DNA from: Lytechinus pictus
Taxonomy: Eukaryota > Echinodermata > Echinoidea > Temnopleuroida > Toxopneustidae
Assembly (NCBI RefSeq): GCF_037042905.1
Contig: NC_087257.1
Location: 28,914,001 to 28,978,000 of the forward strand
DNA: 64,000 nucleotides
Reading direction: 5' to 3'
Program-made: the position numbers and the translations under genes
Notes under the pieces: generated by a model
What the model was told of the DNA's origin: nothing
The model's database searches: none
What the model saw: the letters and a program-made list of their open reading frames with translations, nothing else
Shown here: positions 35,600 to 48,239 of the stretch, in pieces
Numbering within the stretch: position 1 is the first letter of the stretch
Layout: every line of letters starts with the position of its first letter

Positions 35600-38500
35600 G
35601 GGTGATAATGATGATGATGTGATGATGATGATGACGACGACGATGATGATAGGGATGATGAGGATAATGATGATTATGATGATGATGATGATGACGATGA
35701 TACTGATTTGGAATTAACTTTAAAAAAAAAGGAAATCTGCTATAAAAGTAACATCATCCGACTACATACCTTTGAAAAGGAATAAGATTCCAGAACTAAA
35801 TCGCCATTTGATATACACGGGAGGGTTTCATTCAGTGGGCAGGCTACAAGAATAACAACAATAATAGTCATTTATTTGTAAGATTTTCTTCATTTTGTGT
35901 TATCAAAAACCATTGTACATTTCAGTCTGTGATATCAAAGTTTGTACCATCAGGGGAGCATTTCATCAACATTTTCGTCCGACAACTTGTCGGATCTTTC
36001 AACTTTCCTTGATTATGATTGGCTGAGAAGCAATGTTACTATGGTAACAAAGGACAATTCCTTTCACGAAATGCTCTCCTGGTTTCATGTTGACATAAAC
36101 ATCAAATTAAAAAGTTAACATTATATTTCACATAAACATCCTTTCCTAAAAGGTAGAACAATGTATAATTTCTCCCTTTAATTTCAATCAATGGATCTTT
36201 TCTCCCACGTTGTACAAGAATACAACAAATTATCTTAAATACTACTAAGAAAAAAAAACACTGTGCATCCAGCTTTGTGTGGTATGGTTATCTTTTTTTG
36301 GCAGATGATAATGTGAAAAGTAGAAGAGAGCGAATATATGGATAGAAATATCTCACATGATACAAAAAAAAACTTTATAATTGAAAGGATGGTCAAAGAT
36401 AAAAGAGATCGATAAAAAATGGAGATCATAGAAAAGTGACAATTTCTTGGAGAAAAAGTAAAGGGGTATATCGAAAAATTCGAGAATAAAACAAACAAAA
36501 TTTCTGTCATCCGGAAATATGTTTTATTATCTCTTACCAATATGGTCTATATCTTCCCATTGGTTGATGAGAAATGCCTCAAATGAATAACTGAACCAAG
36601 ACAATCGTGACAACCAGCGAATGTATGGTGGAATATCTCTGAAATAAAAAAATGAATAGAAAAGAAGATATGAATTCATGAAAAAGAGCTAATATATCTC
36701 TATATGATTGTATCTTGTACATGCATAGTCCGTGGTAAATGAACAGTCCAACCTAGCTGTGAAGATTTTAAAAATAGAGTAAAACTAGACGAGTGAAACG
36801 GTAACAATTAAAACGAAATCAGAAGACTATAATTACAATAAAGTTGGATTTTGTAAGTTTACATCATCGTTTCATGAATTATATAGAGTGATTGAGGATG
36901 TAGGTTCCCATTAAAATCATTAGAGCCCACTTTTCCTATATGCCTACTTCATCTTGTGAAACTACAATTCTATTCTTTCGCATGTAAAGCGTGGTTTGGT
37001 TTCGTCATATATATGAAGTAAGCTTTAAACATGAGCTTTTGATGAATTCATGTAGCACACAAAATGAAAATTGGACTTACGATGTCAACTGCTCACTAAT
37101 CATAATCATTGATAAATGTTTTGCAGGATTGTTTGTTTGTTTGTTTTTATTTCCGAATCAGATAAAAAATATACAATATACAAGAGAGATACATACAATA
37201 ACGGAGGATCACCCAATTCAGCTGTATTTTCAAAGTACTGCTGTTCTTCCTTGGGATGACACTTATCACAAAAATAATGCACTTAAATCGGAAGACGGTA
37301 GATTGCTTTTTCATGCTCCCTTTCAAAAAATTGAAACAATTGTTATTTTGGTTGTCTGTTATTTAATAATAAAATGTTACTCACGCGAGATTTATGAAGA
37401 GACCACCGAACAGCATGAAGGGTAAAAGCAGCGGGGGAGTTATGGCCAAGGCGATGGCTACAGTCCCGCTCATAGCTGACAGTAAATAACCTGTAAAGAA
37501 AAGATTATTGGGATTAAGTTTGGATCATTTTTTAAATCGATGAATGAAGTCTGCCCTTTGATTTCTGCGTATTTTTTTTTAAAATCCATATAACTGATGC
37601 ATATGCCTGGCCATTTCATGGTTGAGGTGGAGATCGATCCCTCAAAATTTCACAAAAGGGGTCGACAGTGTCAAAGTTATTAGTTTTTTTAATAAATGAT
37701 TTATAAAACCTCCAGTTGAATTATATGATTTTTGTTGTTAGGACATGCATACGTTCTTTTTCTTTGATGGAAGAGGTTAAAGTACAAAAGAAACTACATC
37801 AAGTAACAGAATCGTTATAATGTTTATATTTTTTCGGACCTCTCAAGAATTTTCTGGAATCATATAACTTCTTAGTAGGTCCATGATCAGAATGATGATG
37901 ATGGTTACGATGATAATTAAGAGGATCTTGATAATAATGGTATAGTGATGATGATTATTATGATGGCGTTGATTGATTTTTTGGTTGAATTTATATAGGA
38001 TTATTGTGATTAGGCCTATATTATATAAGGTGGTAATCTTTGTGACCAGCCTGAATTTCGAGGCCAGCATTGTACTTGCAATAAAATATTGAAGCCAATT
38101 CAAAATCGATTAAACCAACATTTATTTAAACCAAATCATCAAATTATTATACTCATCAAAATTATCATACTCACCAAAAGAAACAGCTGAATTTGTTACT
38201 AGAATGGAAATTATACAGGCGATCACGAAATTCGATAGGTGAGGATACATACCTATGATAAAGATAGAAACATGATGCATTCTTAAAACAGCAAAAAAAT
38301 CAAATTTATTCATACATCTCCCAGATGTTAACAATTATGTAATTATTTCAAATAGTGTAAAGGGATCATGAGTATATCAATCTTAAACAATCTTAAATAA
38401 ACTTTATATAAAAAATGGGTAATGTATCTTTCGGAATTTAAACATATTATGATCATATAAATAAACAGAGTTCTAATTATTCGCAAGACTTCAATATTCA

Positions 38501-40575
38501 TCTCGAGACCTGAAATTTCTCCATAAATATAGCAAGACGACCCACATCAGGTCAATGTCTTCACATAGCTAGTAATTGAGAATAACAAAGCTTTTCGATA
38601 TTCACTGGTCGGGTAGGGAGCGAATCAAGACAATATATATTGTGAAGTAGAATAATATTCGCCACAAAAATAATGATTTCTGCGAATTTCACAAACTTAC
38701 CAACAAGCCAGTATGGTATTGTGATGAAGATGACGGGTAGAAAGAGATATTGGAATGGTAACTGAAAGGAGAAATAAAGAAAATATATTTATATGAATAG
38801 ATGATAAAGAAATATACTTCACATAATCTTTTGTCTAATGATGTAGATTGATTCTAATAACCTAACCATTAACACCCAAAGTAAGATTATATATTGAACT
38901 GAATTAAATTTATTGGAAGAAAATTGGCATCATGTCGCAACTGAGCCATAAATTCAGATACATGTGTCTTTAGATATGTGGGGTCGGTTGGTTGACCCTA
39001 CAGGCGGTCTATAGTTTCCCGTTTTTATTTCTATAGATTCCTGAAATTACCAAGGTCCATGTACTACATCGGGTCGAATTAAACGTTTAATATTTGCATT
39101 ATTATTAGCATCAGGTAAGGGCACTTTGTCCCCCTTCCCTTAATTCTTCAAAATAAAATACATTGTGCCCCTCAATCATGTCAATCCCTCTTCTATAAGA
39201 ATTGCCCCTCCTCGTTTTGGAAGTGATATGTTTATATCTAATATGCCTAAAAGCATTTTTTGGATAGTTTTCAAAGATTTTTTATTCTAACAAAAAAAAA
39301 TTAGTTCAAGGCTAAACCTTTGGGAGTTGGAGGTATGAGCACCGTTTATTCATGAAATCCTGGATTCGCCTTTGAAAATATAACCCGGACGTAATAGTAT
39401 TACCTCTACAAGCACTTTGGATAAGAAGACCGCATCAACCCGATACATCCCATTGAAGTGCTCTCGTTTGATAAGCGCCATTTCCAAAGGAAAAATCTAG
39501 AAATAAAAGCGATATATATAAGGGAATATAAGATTAGATATCGCCTAAAATGAAAGATATAAAAAACAGAAAACTAAGGACATCGACTTGATAACATAAC
39601 TTTTTTAAAAACAACTAATGAAAACTCTGTTCTAACCTCATTGGTATTTAACAGCCTCCTATGTAACTGAAAAATAACATTAGAAGTATACTTTTTTTAC
39701 CCAACAAGACAGTGTCCAGAACTTTTGGTACATGCCCAACATAGCAGCAATCGATGTTACTGACTAAAAATGCAATCCTCATGAAAAATATCACATTTTA
39801 TAAAATGAAAATTCTAAATTAAGACTTCATTTCCGCTTCAAATCAAATCAAAACCCGAACAATTATAACGAGTTGTGTGAGATTTACCTGAACAGCAGCG
39901 AAGGTGTTACTGAATGCTGCATTGGTGATGAGGATGAAGATACAGCCATTGATATTCTGAATTCCTTCCTGATTGATATGCTGTTTTAAAAAGACCAAGC
40001 CGAGGATGAGGGCGATGATCTGAAATAGAGAAACAAGACAGAGAGAGATCATGATACTGATGATGAAAATCACAGTAATAGCATCGATTGCAGCGTAGTT
40101 GTGATAATGATGAGAAAGAAAGTCAAGAGATAGAATAACAGGATGAACATATGCGAAGACGGAGGAAGAGGAGAAGGGGAAAGAAGATGGTGAAGGAAAA
40201 GGAGAAAACAAGAAGGAGAATGAGATGGGAAGGAAAAGGAGGAGGAGAAGAAGAAGAAGAAGAAGAAGGAGGAGGAGAAGAAGGAGAAGAAGGAGAAGAA
40301 GAAGAAGGAAAATAAAGGAGAAGAAGGAGGAGAAGAAGAAGGAGAAGAAGAAGAAAGAAGAAGAAGAAGAAGGAGAAGAAGAAGAACAAGAACAAGAACA
40401 AGAAAGAACAAGAACCAGAACAAGGAGAAGAAGAAGGAGAAGAAGGAGGAGAAGAAGAAGCATACTTACCACTGTTTGTGTAAATCTTACTGTGGTCATC
40501 AAAGGTTCTCTCTTATTATTCTGGTACGCTCTCCACATACACGCTTGGAATTGTTGCCACCAAGTCGCCTTGTAC
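35053..40575 (-). CDS. ABCG membrane-domain exons
   Basis: Exons 40575-40470 ([17 protein letters not shown]), 40019-39888 (ALILGLVFL...[12 protein letters not shown]), 39496-39404 ([19 protein letters not shown]), 38761-38701 ([19 protein letters not shown]), 38252-38175, 37490-37385, 36638-36538 ([20 protein letters not shown]), 35843-35770 (CPLNETLPC, the large extracellular loop with the conserved Cys) and 35154-35053. The last encodes the final helix and ends CRRKK plus TGA. Helix count and block order match white/ABCG5/8-like proteins. Confidence 0.93.
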
Positions 40576-43262
40576 CTATTACACAATAAATGCATATGAA
40601 TATAATTATCTGAATCATAATTACTAAACAGTCAACAATTTTAAATTTCCACGATTTGATAAGTAAGATGTGGAGACATTCTTATAATGTAGGCGATGGG
40701 TTTCATTAATGTGTATGAAAAGGTTTGTATTTGTTTATTTATTTTCTTTATTTGATGTTATATATATTCATTAACTTTCTTTAATAGATATTATCTTTGT
40801 TATTACTTACGGTGACTTTTCTACTTCGTCATCGAGAGCTTGAAGCTATAGCGAAAAAAGAAAGGAGACAATCATTTAAACCGACAAATGAAACCAGTTT
40901 GTATTTGAGGCAGTGTCATGATTTTTTTAATGTGACATTATATCTATTCTCGGGTGAATAATTTGGGTAAAAGTGCTCCATGAGGGTAATTGTGTGTCCA
41001 ACCAACATTGGGCATTTCCTTTGGGTATTTTTATTTATCCAATGTGATGAAAATTTAGCCCATTCTAAAGTAATTGCTGCTTATTTTTTAACATTACTGG
41101 ATAATATGCTTCCCGCCATTGGTACGTAAAATACTGCCCAAAATTGGTTGGACACATAATTACCCTCGTGCTGGTTATAATTTTACCCAATATATTTCAC
41201 AGTGCATGGGTATAATGGAAAGTTATACACTCATTCGTATCTCTCAATTATAAACTCTTTCTCATTTTTTACTTTCTCCCTTTTAATTTCACTGCTTGAA
41301 AAATCACAGGGGTGGTCGCCCCCCCCCCCCGGTGGCACATACCCCTGATTGGGGGGATATTGTATATGTTGATGATGACGATGGTGATCTGTTTGGCTGA
41401 TTCGGATGACTCCGACCCGACCAAGTATGATTAAGATGGGTGCCCTGCTAGTTTTTTTTTTCATTTCAGTTCGCTTACAAGTCAAATTCCTTTCCAGACC
41501 TGTCGTACATCTTGACATATTAAGTAATCAATAAACATACTAGAAAAATTATTTTTACAACATTATGTACAACAAGGACAACATAATTATGTAAGGGGTT
41601 AGTAATAGTGGAGACTGCTGAGAAGCAGAGCTTCTAGAGTTTATTAATGGTGCAAACAAAATATTTAAAAAAAAAGAACTTAAATAAATTAGAATTCGAG
41701 AATAATATCAGTGAAATGGAAAGTGTAAAAATGACAATGAAGATAAGATAAGAAAAAGGGAGATTGAAGATCTTGAGAACCTTGCTATACGGTACTCATG
41801 ACGAAATATATATTTTAGAATGAATATAACATTCTTACCTCGTTAGTCATGGTAGGTGGAATCTTGGCGCGTATTTTCCTCGATTTTTCTGACACGTTGT
41901 ACGCGTCGGTAATTGCCTGGAGAAAAATAAGAAATTCTTGAAATTTACACAAAATGGCTCGTACTCTGGTTTAAATTAAACTCTGATCGAAAGTTGTGGT
42001 TAAACAATATAAAACCAATATTGGCACATAGCTGTGAGACTCCAAGTTCAATTTTCAGCATATTTGGCACTGAATTCATTTATAACTGACTGTTAGGAAC
42101 AATAGTGTCTTTACAATCAAAGCTTGAAGAAATCACCAATCAATCGTAAACATAATAAACGTACAATGTATCTAAAATCTTTGCATTTTCGGCTTTCTAT
42201 AATAAATTTTAGCAAACCTCAGACCTTGACTTAAGTTTTCAGAATAAAGAAGTCATAATTATCGGCAATAAAGGAACAATACAAGGATATAACAAGGAGG
42301 AAATAACAAAAGCTCTTATCTTTCATTACAAATAATAAAAAAAGGTTCGGACAAAAATCCTAGGTACGCCACTAAGCTTACAGTGGCGTACCTAGGATTT
42401 TCCACAGGGGGGGCAAATTCGTCCGCCAAAAAATTTGACAAGCAAAAAAAACAAAACAAAAAAGGTCTTCAACCACAAATAAAGGATCTCGTCCGCCAAA
42501 AAAAAAAAAAAAAAATGGTCTTCAAGACTCGTCAGGGGGGCAGGGATATGTCCCTTGCATGGGTTGTGACTCGTCAGGGGGGGGGCAGTCTGCCCCCTCT
42601 GCCCCCCCCCCCGTAGGTATAGTGCATGCTCAAATATTGTCTATGGTATGGGGGCTCAAAGAAAATTGTTTGCAAAAAGTATTTTGATTTACAGATAACT
42701 AATATAAAATATTCAATTGAAAGGGGACATGATGAAAGCTGACAATAATAACGGAAAGTTGGAATGTTCTCTGAAAATAAAAATAGTGACATCAATAACA
42801 TTTTTATTTAAAGGAATACAAGATATACTCTAGGGTAAAACGACTCAGGAAATAAGCATATAAAATTATTTGAAGATTGTCTTCGTGTGGAAAGTCATAA
42901 AACAACATGACATGATAATGATTAAAAAAAACATATCTGGAAAAAACAGCATTAAAGAAATGATATTACCTCAACTTTAAGTTTGCATTCGTTTTCTTCT
43001 CCCGGTACAATGGCTAGCGTTTGAATGAAGAAATCGGCTGGGTTGTAGTTCTTCGGACAAACATAACCCAATCTAGAGACAAAGAAACGAATAATAATCA
43101 GTGATGGTTCATATACATAAACTTTGTTAGGCTTCAGATTTGGGAGACAAAAAACTTTTTTTTACAAAGTCTTCACAAAAAAGGTATAAAAAATAGAGAC
43201 CTTTTTCGTCATCACTGTCTTCTAAATGGGTGCCGCAAATTATGATTATGATGATAAAGGTG

Positions 43263-43294
<32 letters not shown>

Positions 43295-46200
43295 GATTAT
43301 TATTATGATGATGATGATAATGATAATGCTGCTGATGATGACGACAATGATGATGATGATGATGATGATGATGAAGATGATGATGATGACGACGACGATG
43401 AGGATGATGATGATTATCATGATGATGATAATGATAATGCTGCTGATGATGACGACAATGATGATGATGATGATGAGGATGATGATGGTGATGGTAATGA
43501 TGATGATGACGACGATGAGGATGATGATGACGACGATGAGGATGATGATGAGGAGGATGATGATGATGATGATGATAATGCTGATGATAATGACGACAAT
43601 GATGATGATGATGATGATGATGATGATAACGATATTTAAATGAACGTCCACTGAAAGAAAGGTAAATTCTTGTTTTGTTCTCGTTATCATTATAAGACAC
43701 TTTAATATTGTTACTTACTCGCTGAAAAAGTGCAATGCTTCCTTCGTTGTACCAATGAAAGCCGTACGCCCTTCAGCTATTAACAGTATTCTGGTGAAGG
43801 TAGCAAAGTGGAAAAATATACAGATTTATATTCTAGTTATTTTTTCATCAACAAGAATTTATTATCATAATCATCATCATAGGCATGTTACTAAAAAAGT
43901 ATTCTTTTGAATGAGCCTGATGTCGAATGAATTCAGTGTAATTTCTAAATGCATAACGGTCAAATACTTTTTCATTATCATTATGAATTATATGAAACCT
44001 ATATATGAAATATATCTTAAGAACAATAATACCATGTGCATTTTTTAATCGGAACATACATTTTACTGCCTCTCGGTGTGTTTCTCTCTTTGTCCCCCCC
44101 CCCCTTATCTCTCTCCCTCTCCCTCCCTCGTCCTTCTATCTACCTGTCGAACATGGCGAAGACCTCGGAAGACGGTTGATGGATGGTGGAGAGGATTGTT
44201 CGACCTTCGGAGGCGAGATCGCGCAGGGTCTCGACGACGTTTTGAGCCATGAACGAATCTAGGCCCGACGTCGGCTCGTCACAAAACATGAGGGAAGGAT
44301 TCGTCAAAACCTAGCGGACAAAATTAAATGTTTTAAAAAAATTCAAGTTATCCTAAGGAGAAAAGTGGAAGTAAAAGTGCTTTGCAAACTGAAAATCTGC
44401 AATATATCCGACATTGATAAATGCTCCTTTCTGTTATTTTGTATTTTTTGTTAGGTGCTATATTACATCAATTTGGTATGAAACTACTTTTATTAATTAT
44501 GATAATGATACTGATAATAGTAATAATAATGATAATGACAATAATAATAACAATTGATCTAGATGAGTTGTATCATTGTTACTTGCCTCTGAAGCGAATG
44601 AGAGTCGTTTTCTCTCTCCACCCGAGATTCCTTTGATTCCCCGATCAGGGTTTCCGATCACAGTTTCCGAACATTTACTCAAACCAAGCTGTAAACAAGA
44701 AAAAGGAAGGTGAAATTGAGAAAACAGAATTCACAATAACATTTCATTTCAAAGGGGGGGGGGTAGAAGTCAACATGCCCCTACCTCATCATGGGGTCCA
44801 CGGTACCCGCAATTCAACATCAGCAATTCAACTTCATCCACAATACGTCAATATTTATTGTCTAACGAGTAATTTGTTAGATCTGACAACTTGGGGGGGG
44901 GGGGCTCATGGGACGGGAGAATGCTCATATACATTCATTCTTTAAATTTGCGTAGTTGTTACGTCTTTGTTTTATAATTTTCTTTATAGCTGCATACATA
45001 AGTTGTTGAAATGTTATTTTTGCATGAGTTCGGATTATGTCTCTGTTCTGATACAATTTGCCTGCTATGTTTATTACACTGTTATTTAATTTTTGTTTTG
45101 CACTGCTGCAATTGTCATTTTGTTCTATATTTTCTTGATTATGTATGTATGAAATTTATTTGAATGAATAATAAAGATCACTACAAAACAAAAAAAAATT
45201 GCATTTAATAATTTCGGTTAGTGAAGCTGAGAAGAACAAATGCATGGGAGTTAATATGGCAAATGTCGGATTAGAAAAGGAGTCTGTTGGAAAAAACATA
45301 TCAGTAAAGTTATTTCATGATACGCATCCCTGGTGATATTAAAAATAGCGTTGGGTAAATGAAATGAATTAAAAGAAAATACTTACCGCGCGAATTACTT
45401 CATCCACTCGATATACTCTTGATGTCATCGGTATTTCACGATCCATTCTCACCCTCGCCTATATCATAGAAAAAAGTACACAGGGACAAAAAAATATATT
45501 GTTGAAAATCTTCTCTTTTTGTCTGAGCGTTTGTGTGATTGTTTGACTTTGTTTGGAAGATATCGATTATGTAAAGGCTTCGTGGTTTTCCTTTAATTTA
45601 TGTGAGTTTTTGCAATATGTCTCATTCTTTTGATTACGTTCTAATCTTTTTCTTGATATCTTAGATAAAGCTAGAGTAAGTTGAAACATCATCGTCACAT
45701 AAGTATATGTTACCTGGTCATCAATCATCAGCATCGATCACTTTCATCACCATCGATCACCATAAATATTGACATAGTTACCAGTACCATCATCACTATC
45801 TTTATCATATCAGCAGCAGCGGCAACATGATCATATTCATCATCATCATGCACCATTATCAACATCATCATCACCATTATCATCATCACCATCATCATTA
45901 TCATCATCACCATTATCATCATCATTATCAGCATCACCATTATCACCATCATCATCATCATCATCATCACCATCACTATCATCATCATCATCACCATCAT
46001 CATCATCACCATCACTATCATCATCATCATCATCACCATCATCATCACCACCATTACCACCACCACCACCATCATCATCACCATCATCATCATCATCATC
46101 GCCATCATCATCGTCATCACCATCATCATCATCATCATCGCCATCATCACCACCACCACCACCATCATCGTCACCATCATCATCACCATTATCATCATCA

Positions 46201-47966
46201 TCATCACTACCATTATCATCATCATCATCATCACCACCACCATTATCATCATCATCATCACCACCACCATTATCATCATCAACATCATTACCGTCAACAT
46301 CATGATGATCATCATCATCATGATCACCATTCATAAGTTCATCTCCTCCACCACCACCATCGTCAAAACCACCATCATCATCATCATCTTCATCATCACC
46401 GTTATCACCATCACCATCATCATAAATAACGTCAACTTTTTAATGGGGGCACGACCTTCTCCCAGACCTGAACATACTTGGAATAAAAGATGTTCTTTGA
46501 CCGTCAGATTGCTCAGGAAGAGGTCATCTTGCTGGACATAGGCAGATAGACGGGCCATCTGATGACCAATAGGGCGACCATTCACCAAGATACTACCGGA
46601 CACCTCCAGCCCTTCACGGCTACGTAGATTGAGGGTGTTCAGCAATGTTGTCTTACCTGCACCACTTCAAGGTTTAGATAAATTTAAAAATGAATTTAAA
46701 TCTGAGTTTGAATTTTCATTCATTACTGGATATTATTGTAATAGTTATAATCTAATCATAAATCATAATCATATTAACATAAACATTATCATTCATATTC
46801 ATCATGATAATAATCATAATAAATCATAATCACAATCATGAACTTAAACATTATCATTGTAACAAAAATCACATATATATCGAAAAAATCATAGATCATA
46901 GAATCATAATCGTAATCACAATCAAAATAACTAATATAAACATAAAAATAATCATTATAATAAATCATTATCACAATCACTTCTCATTTATATTCATATT
47001 CTTAATCATAAACCATATTCCTCGTAATCGAAATACTAAACATGACTATAAGAATATATAAGCATAATCACTATCATAGTAATCATAATATCAATCACCA
47101 TGATGATAAAAAGCAATCTAATAATATTACGATCCCCTAATGTAGATGAGACAATATTTACATTCGACTAATATATTGAAATGATAAGCCTAATTTCCAG
47201 AATAATGTTAATTATTATACTGAAGAATGAGTGAAGATGATCTATTTAACACAAAAATATATCGAATTTCCATCTATGCCTCCATGCTACAACAAAACCT
47301 TCTTTATACAAGCAAGAATCTTATTCATTTTATTAATCCGTTTTAGCTGTCTTTTTACTGAAAAAAAACCTTCAAATAAATTTTATAACGAAGACCATGC
47401 CTCCTTGTTAGAAATGTAACTACTCTATCTTATTTAAAAAAACATCATAATTTGTACTTTTTCAAAGCACTCTAGTGTCTACTTTTAAAATAATATAGTA
47501 AAAACTCTTTCTAACTTAAAAAATAGTTTACCCAACATAATGTTCATCAAAGTTATAACTTGGTTCTGACCCTGGCAATTAAATTAATTGGCCCGCGGGA
47601 AAAAAAAACGCTGTTTAAGATTTTAAGCACATTAATTGGTTAAGCCTATCACTCTAACAACTATTGTTTTAAGTTTTAAACATTTTTTTTTTATTTAAAC
47701 AATTACAAAAAATAGACAATTGTTAAAGCTTATATAATGTTCTGTAAGAGTGACTGACATAGACAACGTACTTAAAATCTTAAACAGCGTTTTCAGCATA
47801 TGGATTTAGTACTACGTTGTAACTTAATTGGTCATCGTTATATAGATACACAAAGATAATACATAGATATTATTCATCCCTCTCTTGATGCAAGTATTTA
47901 TATCGTGTATAATCTACCTTGCTCCCATGATGGCCGTTAGAGTACCCGGTTCAGCAATACCAGTAA
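35053..47966 (-). CDS. ABCG half transporter, white/scarlet-like, 5' end not found
   Basis: Plasma- or organelle-membrane ABC half transporter that must dimerise (family knowledge). Exons in transcript order: 47966-47918, 46664-46478, 45458-45387, 44688-44587, 44310-44144, 43790-43719, 43072-42970, 41916-41839, 40845-40811, 40575-40470, 40019-39888, 39496-39404, 38761-38701, 38252-38175, 37490-37385, 36638-36538, 35843-35770 and 35154-35053. Phases agree at every join and sum to about 572 residues. The nucleotide-binding domain comes first, then a membrane domain of about six helices, the ABCG order. The motif AYVQQDDLF is characteristic of the white/ABCG group. About 50-100 N-terminal residues are missing and may lie upstream of the satellite and transposon. 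Substrate cannot be told from sequence. Confidence 0.93.
35505..35705. repeat. GAT trinucleotide array
   Basis: Imperfect (GAT)n with GAC variants inside the last ABCG intron. Open frames of Asp or Met here are artefacts. Confidence 0.95.
35953..36080. mobile_element. Hairpin MITE, GGGGAGC subtype
   Basis: GGGGAGCATTTCATCAAC at the left and GAAATGCTCTCC at the right, with an inner CCGACAACTTGTCGG palindrome and TGATTGGCTGAGAAG core as in the copy at 6827. Inside an ABCG intron. A remnant (GTTAGATCTGACAACTTGGG) also lies near 44875. Confidence 0.75.
40140..40462. repeat. GAA/GGA polypurine array
   Basis: About 320 bp of nearly pure A/G on the + strand, dominated by GAA and GGA. It lies 8 bp from the donor of the ABCG exon at 40470-40575, so the transcript starts this intron with a long polypyrimidine run. 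The long Leu/Phe/Ser-rich minus frame (39843-40595) joins two real exons through this array and is not a protein. Confidence 0.96.
40811..43072 (-). CDS. ABCG linker exons
   Basis: Exon 43072-42970 carries [20 protein letters not shown], the post-NBD block diagnostic of ABCG proteins. Exons 41916-41839 and 40845-40811 encode a charged linker ([24 protein letters not shown]) on the cytosolic side before the first helix. A G/C-run element sits in the intron at 42381-42625. Confidence 0.92.
40965..41195. mobile_element. Hairpin MITE with TTGGGTAAAA ends
   Basis: TTGGGTAAAAGTGCTCC at the left; ATTTTACCCAA at the right. The inner arms GAGGGTAATTGTGTGTCCAA and TTGGACACATAATTACCCTC are complementary. 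About 230 bp, in an ABCG intron. Confidence 0.85.
42381..42625. mobile_element. Element with CAGTGGCGTACCTAGG end and G/C runs
   Basis: Starts CAGTGGCGTACCTAGGATTT, then a G run, GCAAATT and repeated TCGTCAGGGGGG motifs, ending in a C run and CGTAGGTATAGTG. An inverted scrap (CCTAGGTACGCCACT) lies just before it. Resembles the element at 28795. Confidence 0.55.
43238..43637. repeat. GAT trinucleotide array
   Basis: About 400 bp of (GAT)n with GAC, AAT and GCT variants; a ~115-bp higher-order block containing AATGCTGCTGATGATGACGA recurs. Inside an ABCG intron. Confidence 0.95.
43719..47966 (-). CDS. ABCG nucleotide-binding domain exons
   Basis: Exon 47966-47918 encodes [14 protein letters not shown] and is followed across an intron by [12 protein letters not shown], so Walker A (GASGAGKTT) is split by an intron of about 1.25 kb. 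The Q-loop is in [10 protein letters not shown], the signature is [11 protein letters not shown], Walker B is [12 protein letters not shown] and the H-loop is STIHQPSSE. All catalytic residues are present, so the ATPase should be active. Exon 44688-44587 ends at a GC donor (AG|GCAAGT). The acceptor before 46664 has a poor pyrimidine tract. The + strand open frame at 47885-48088 is only the antisense of the first exon. Confidence 0.94.
45720..46430. repeat. ATC trinucleotide array
   Basis: About 700 bp of (ATC)n/(ACC)n in the ABCG intron between the Walker A exon and the next one. Orientation is opposite to the arrays at 35505 and 43238. Confidence 0.95.
46690..47917. other. AT-rich ABCG intron
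   Basis: Intron that splits Walker A. The first 400 bp are dominated by AATCATAATCATAA-like steps; the rest is AT-rich with no recognised feature. Confidence 0.6.
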
Positions 47967-48239
47967 CTGTAAAGGAAGGATATAAAGTGACATTATCTTG
48001 CGGGTATTCGTGTACTTCAATGGATGCTTATTCAGGTCAAGCTAGATATTGTAGTATCAGATGGATGATGCTTAATCCAGTAGTGTGAAAACTAAGAAGA
48101 TGAAAACAGTTTAAAGTGCCAAAACCTTGGCTTATTCGACCAAACAAATACAAAAACAAATAGAATGAAATTACAAATCAACTCACACCTCATGTCATCA
48201 GACTGAGTTCATCCACAGTTCGATGTATAGCCCTCTTCA

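Noticed and set aside
39843-40595. 250-residue Leu/Ser/Phe-rich minus frame
   Set aside because: It reads through a GAA array between two genuine ABCG exons that have good donors and acceptors.
43127-46336. Long Asp, His, Ile or Met-rich frames on both strands
   Set aside because: They are translations of GAT/ATC microsatellites in introns, open in several frames at once.
47885-48088. 67-residue + strand frame
   Set aside because: It is the antisense of the ABCG Walker A exon at 47918-47966.
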